From Pleurotus ostreatus/Saccharomyces cerevisiae fusant (Eukaryota > Opisthokonta), in the NCBI GenBank assembly GCA_024196135.1, contig JAMQCK010000666.1:1-18088 (forward strand): a stretch of DNA of 18,088 bases, given 5' to 3'. Under the pieces are notes generated by a model. The model did no database searches, was not told the origin of the DNA, and saw nothing but the letters and a program-made list of their open reading frames with translations. This document shows positions 16,983 to 18,088 of the stretch, piece by piece; position 1 is the first letter of the stretch; every line of letters starts with the position of its first letter. The position numbers were made by a program, and so were the translations under genes.

Positions 16983-18088
16983 ATGACCTCCGAGGACTCA
17001 GGACTCGATCTGTACACCGTTCGCTGTGAGCGCATTGAACCTGGCACAAGTTGCGACATCTACTGATTTCAACGCAGATATCCCGGGTTCAGATAGCAAG
17101 AAGTTGGAGACTTTGATCCCGCACAAGCATACTATAGGCCACAAGCGCATTTATGGGGAAATTGGGTTCGACGTAGGCAATGCGCAGCAACTTCGTCTCG
17201 CATCCGAGAAGACTCTACTCTGGTTTGTCGAACGCCACGCTCGTCCTGCAGGCGCTTATAATTTCTTTAGGATTACAGGGACAGCGTCTGTCCTGCACTT
17301 CAACATCTACGCCGAGCATAAGCGCTCTGCGAATGAGCTCCTTGCCAGGAAGAGTTGCGATTTATCCGCTATCTCGTCGTCCGGAGACCCTTTCTTTGGT
17401 AAGCCGTCATAGCTTTACCGAGGTGTTGAGCATGCATAAACGCCTCTCGGCCAGTCGAAATGGAAGTCTGCGACCCTGTTCATGGGCAACTGCCACTCCG
17501 GTACACCTGTACAATGGTGCTGACGAAGACAAGCACAAGACACCTGGACAGATCGGTGTTAAATAGGACGCTTCAAATATCCGAGAAATGGACGAGTATT
17601 GTGGACAAGGCCCAGCAGGCGGTCGAAATTGGCTTGGCCGTCTCAGAGGTTTGTGGTACGCACATTGGCTTGTTCATTTGCTCACTCAAAATCAGGTCAA
17701 TCCAATCGCGAAAGCAGCCGCATCCCTTGTCAAACTTGTGACCGATGTGAGTTTCCGCCCTGTGATTCATATTACAACAATCGCTGAAGACGTAGAAAGG
17801 GAGCCAGGAGGAGAGTCGAGTGTTATGATGCGATAGGGGAAACAATCGATGTTACCAAAGGCGCAAGCGAGATGGTCGTTGAACATTGCGACGGCGATAA
17901 GAAGCAGGCCGAGCTTCGGGATGCGCTTGTTCCTCTCATTAAGGAATGCGGGGGATATCTGTGCGAATTATCGGGTTCCAGCTGGGGTATGATCTATTCT
18001 GCGTTCGTGGTCTATCTAATCCGCACTTTTTGTAGTCAAGCAATCCTCCTCTTTTGCGGCTAGGAAATTACAGGGCATGCGTAAAGCC
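16983..18088 (+). CDS. C2-like plus helical N-terminus of an NLR-like protein (runs off right edge)
   Basis: Proposed exons are 16983-17025, 17078-17398, 17455-17648, 17696-17746, one starting between 17796 and 17823 and ending at 17986, and 18036 to the edge. The first four join in frame. The N-terminus (LDLYTVRYIPG, HKRIYGEIGFDVG, RITGTASVLHFNIYAEHKRSA) looks like a C2-type beta-sandwich. It is followed by helices with KWTSIVDKAQQAVEIGLAVS and VNPIAKAAASLVKLVTD, the last starting at an intron as in the VHPYAKxAW segment of basidiomycete NLR/STAND proteins. The frame continues with ETIDVTKGASEMVVE and then ARKLQGMRKA at the edge. NLRs are proposed to sense non-self in fungi. The NACHT domain, if any, lies beyond the window. 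The join near 17747-17823 is unresolved: the TAG acceptor at 17795 gives a stop in the expected frame, while a weaker GAG acceptor at 17822 keeps it open. The gene could be decaying. Confidence 0.45.

Noticed and set aside
1..18088. CRISPR array, bacterial operon or phage module
   Set aside because: Genes are intron-rich and of fungal families; no regularly spaced repeats with unique spacers and no bacterial signals were seen.

Overview
The window looks like nuclear DNA of a filamentous basidiomycete, most likely an Agaricomycete (inferred). It is GC-rich. Its genes are split by many short introns, mostly 47-81 nt, with GTRNGY-type donors and YAG acceptors. The gene families seen are typical of mushrooms: PaaI-type hot-dog thioesterases, a DUF3632-like protein, a long YMC020W-like alpha/beta hydrolase, a choline-phosphate cytidylyltransferase, and a C2-plus-helical N-terminus like those of basidiomycete NLR proteins. 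All exon models were built by hand from splice signals and reading frame.

Layout. 1-638 (-): 5' part of a ubiquitin-like-fold protein, cut by the window edge. 961-1494 (-): small conserved protein of unknown function ('A'). 2317-3201 (+) and 3456-4442 (-): two convergent, paralogous five-exon thioesterases. 4934-5681 (+): decayed paralog of the ubiquitin-like gene. 5766-6747 (-): DUF3632-like gene with two in-frame stops in its first exon. 7313-7959: a 647-bp miniature transposon with 32-bp terminal inverted repeats and a perfect 8-bp target-site duplication. 8025-12837 (+): nine-exon, 1462-residue hydrolase whose start codon lies 57 bp beyond the transposon insertion. 13334-13867 (+): paralog 'B' of protein A. 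14143-15663 (-): four-exon cytidylyltransferase with HFAH in place of the HxGH signature. 15664-16982: no convincing gene. 16983-18088 (+): start of an NLR-like gene that runs off the right edge.

Two patterns stand out. First, three gene families occur twice (ubiquitin-like, A/B, thioesterase), and each pair is in opposite orientation, as if an old inverted duplication centred near 3.3 kb had later been broken up, with one ubiquitin-like copy decaying and B displaced by about 8 kb. Second, the transposon at 7.3-8.0 kb has all the structural marks of a real insertion and now forms the immediate upstream region of the hydrolase gene. No operon-like logic links the genes. The cytidylyltransferase and thioesterases both touch lipid metabolism, but nothing in the sequence shows a shared pathway.
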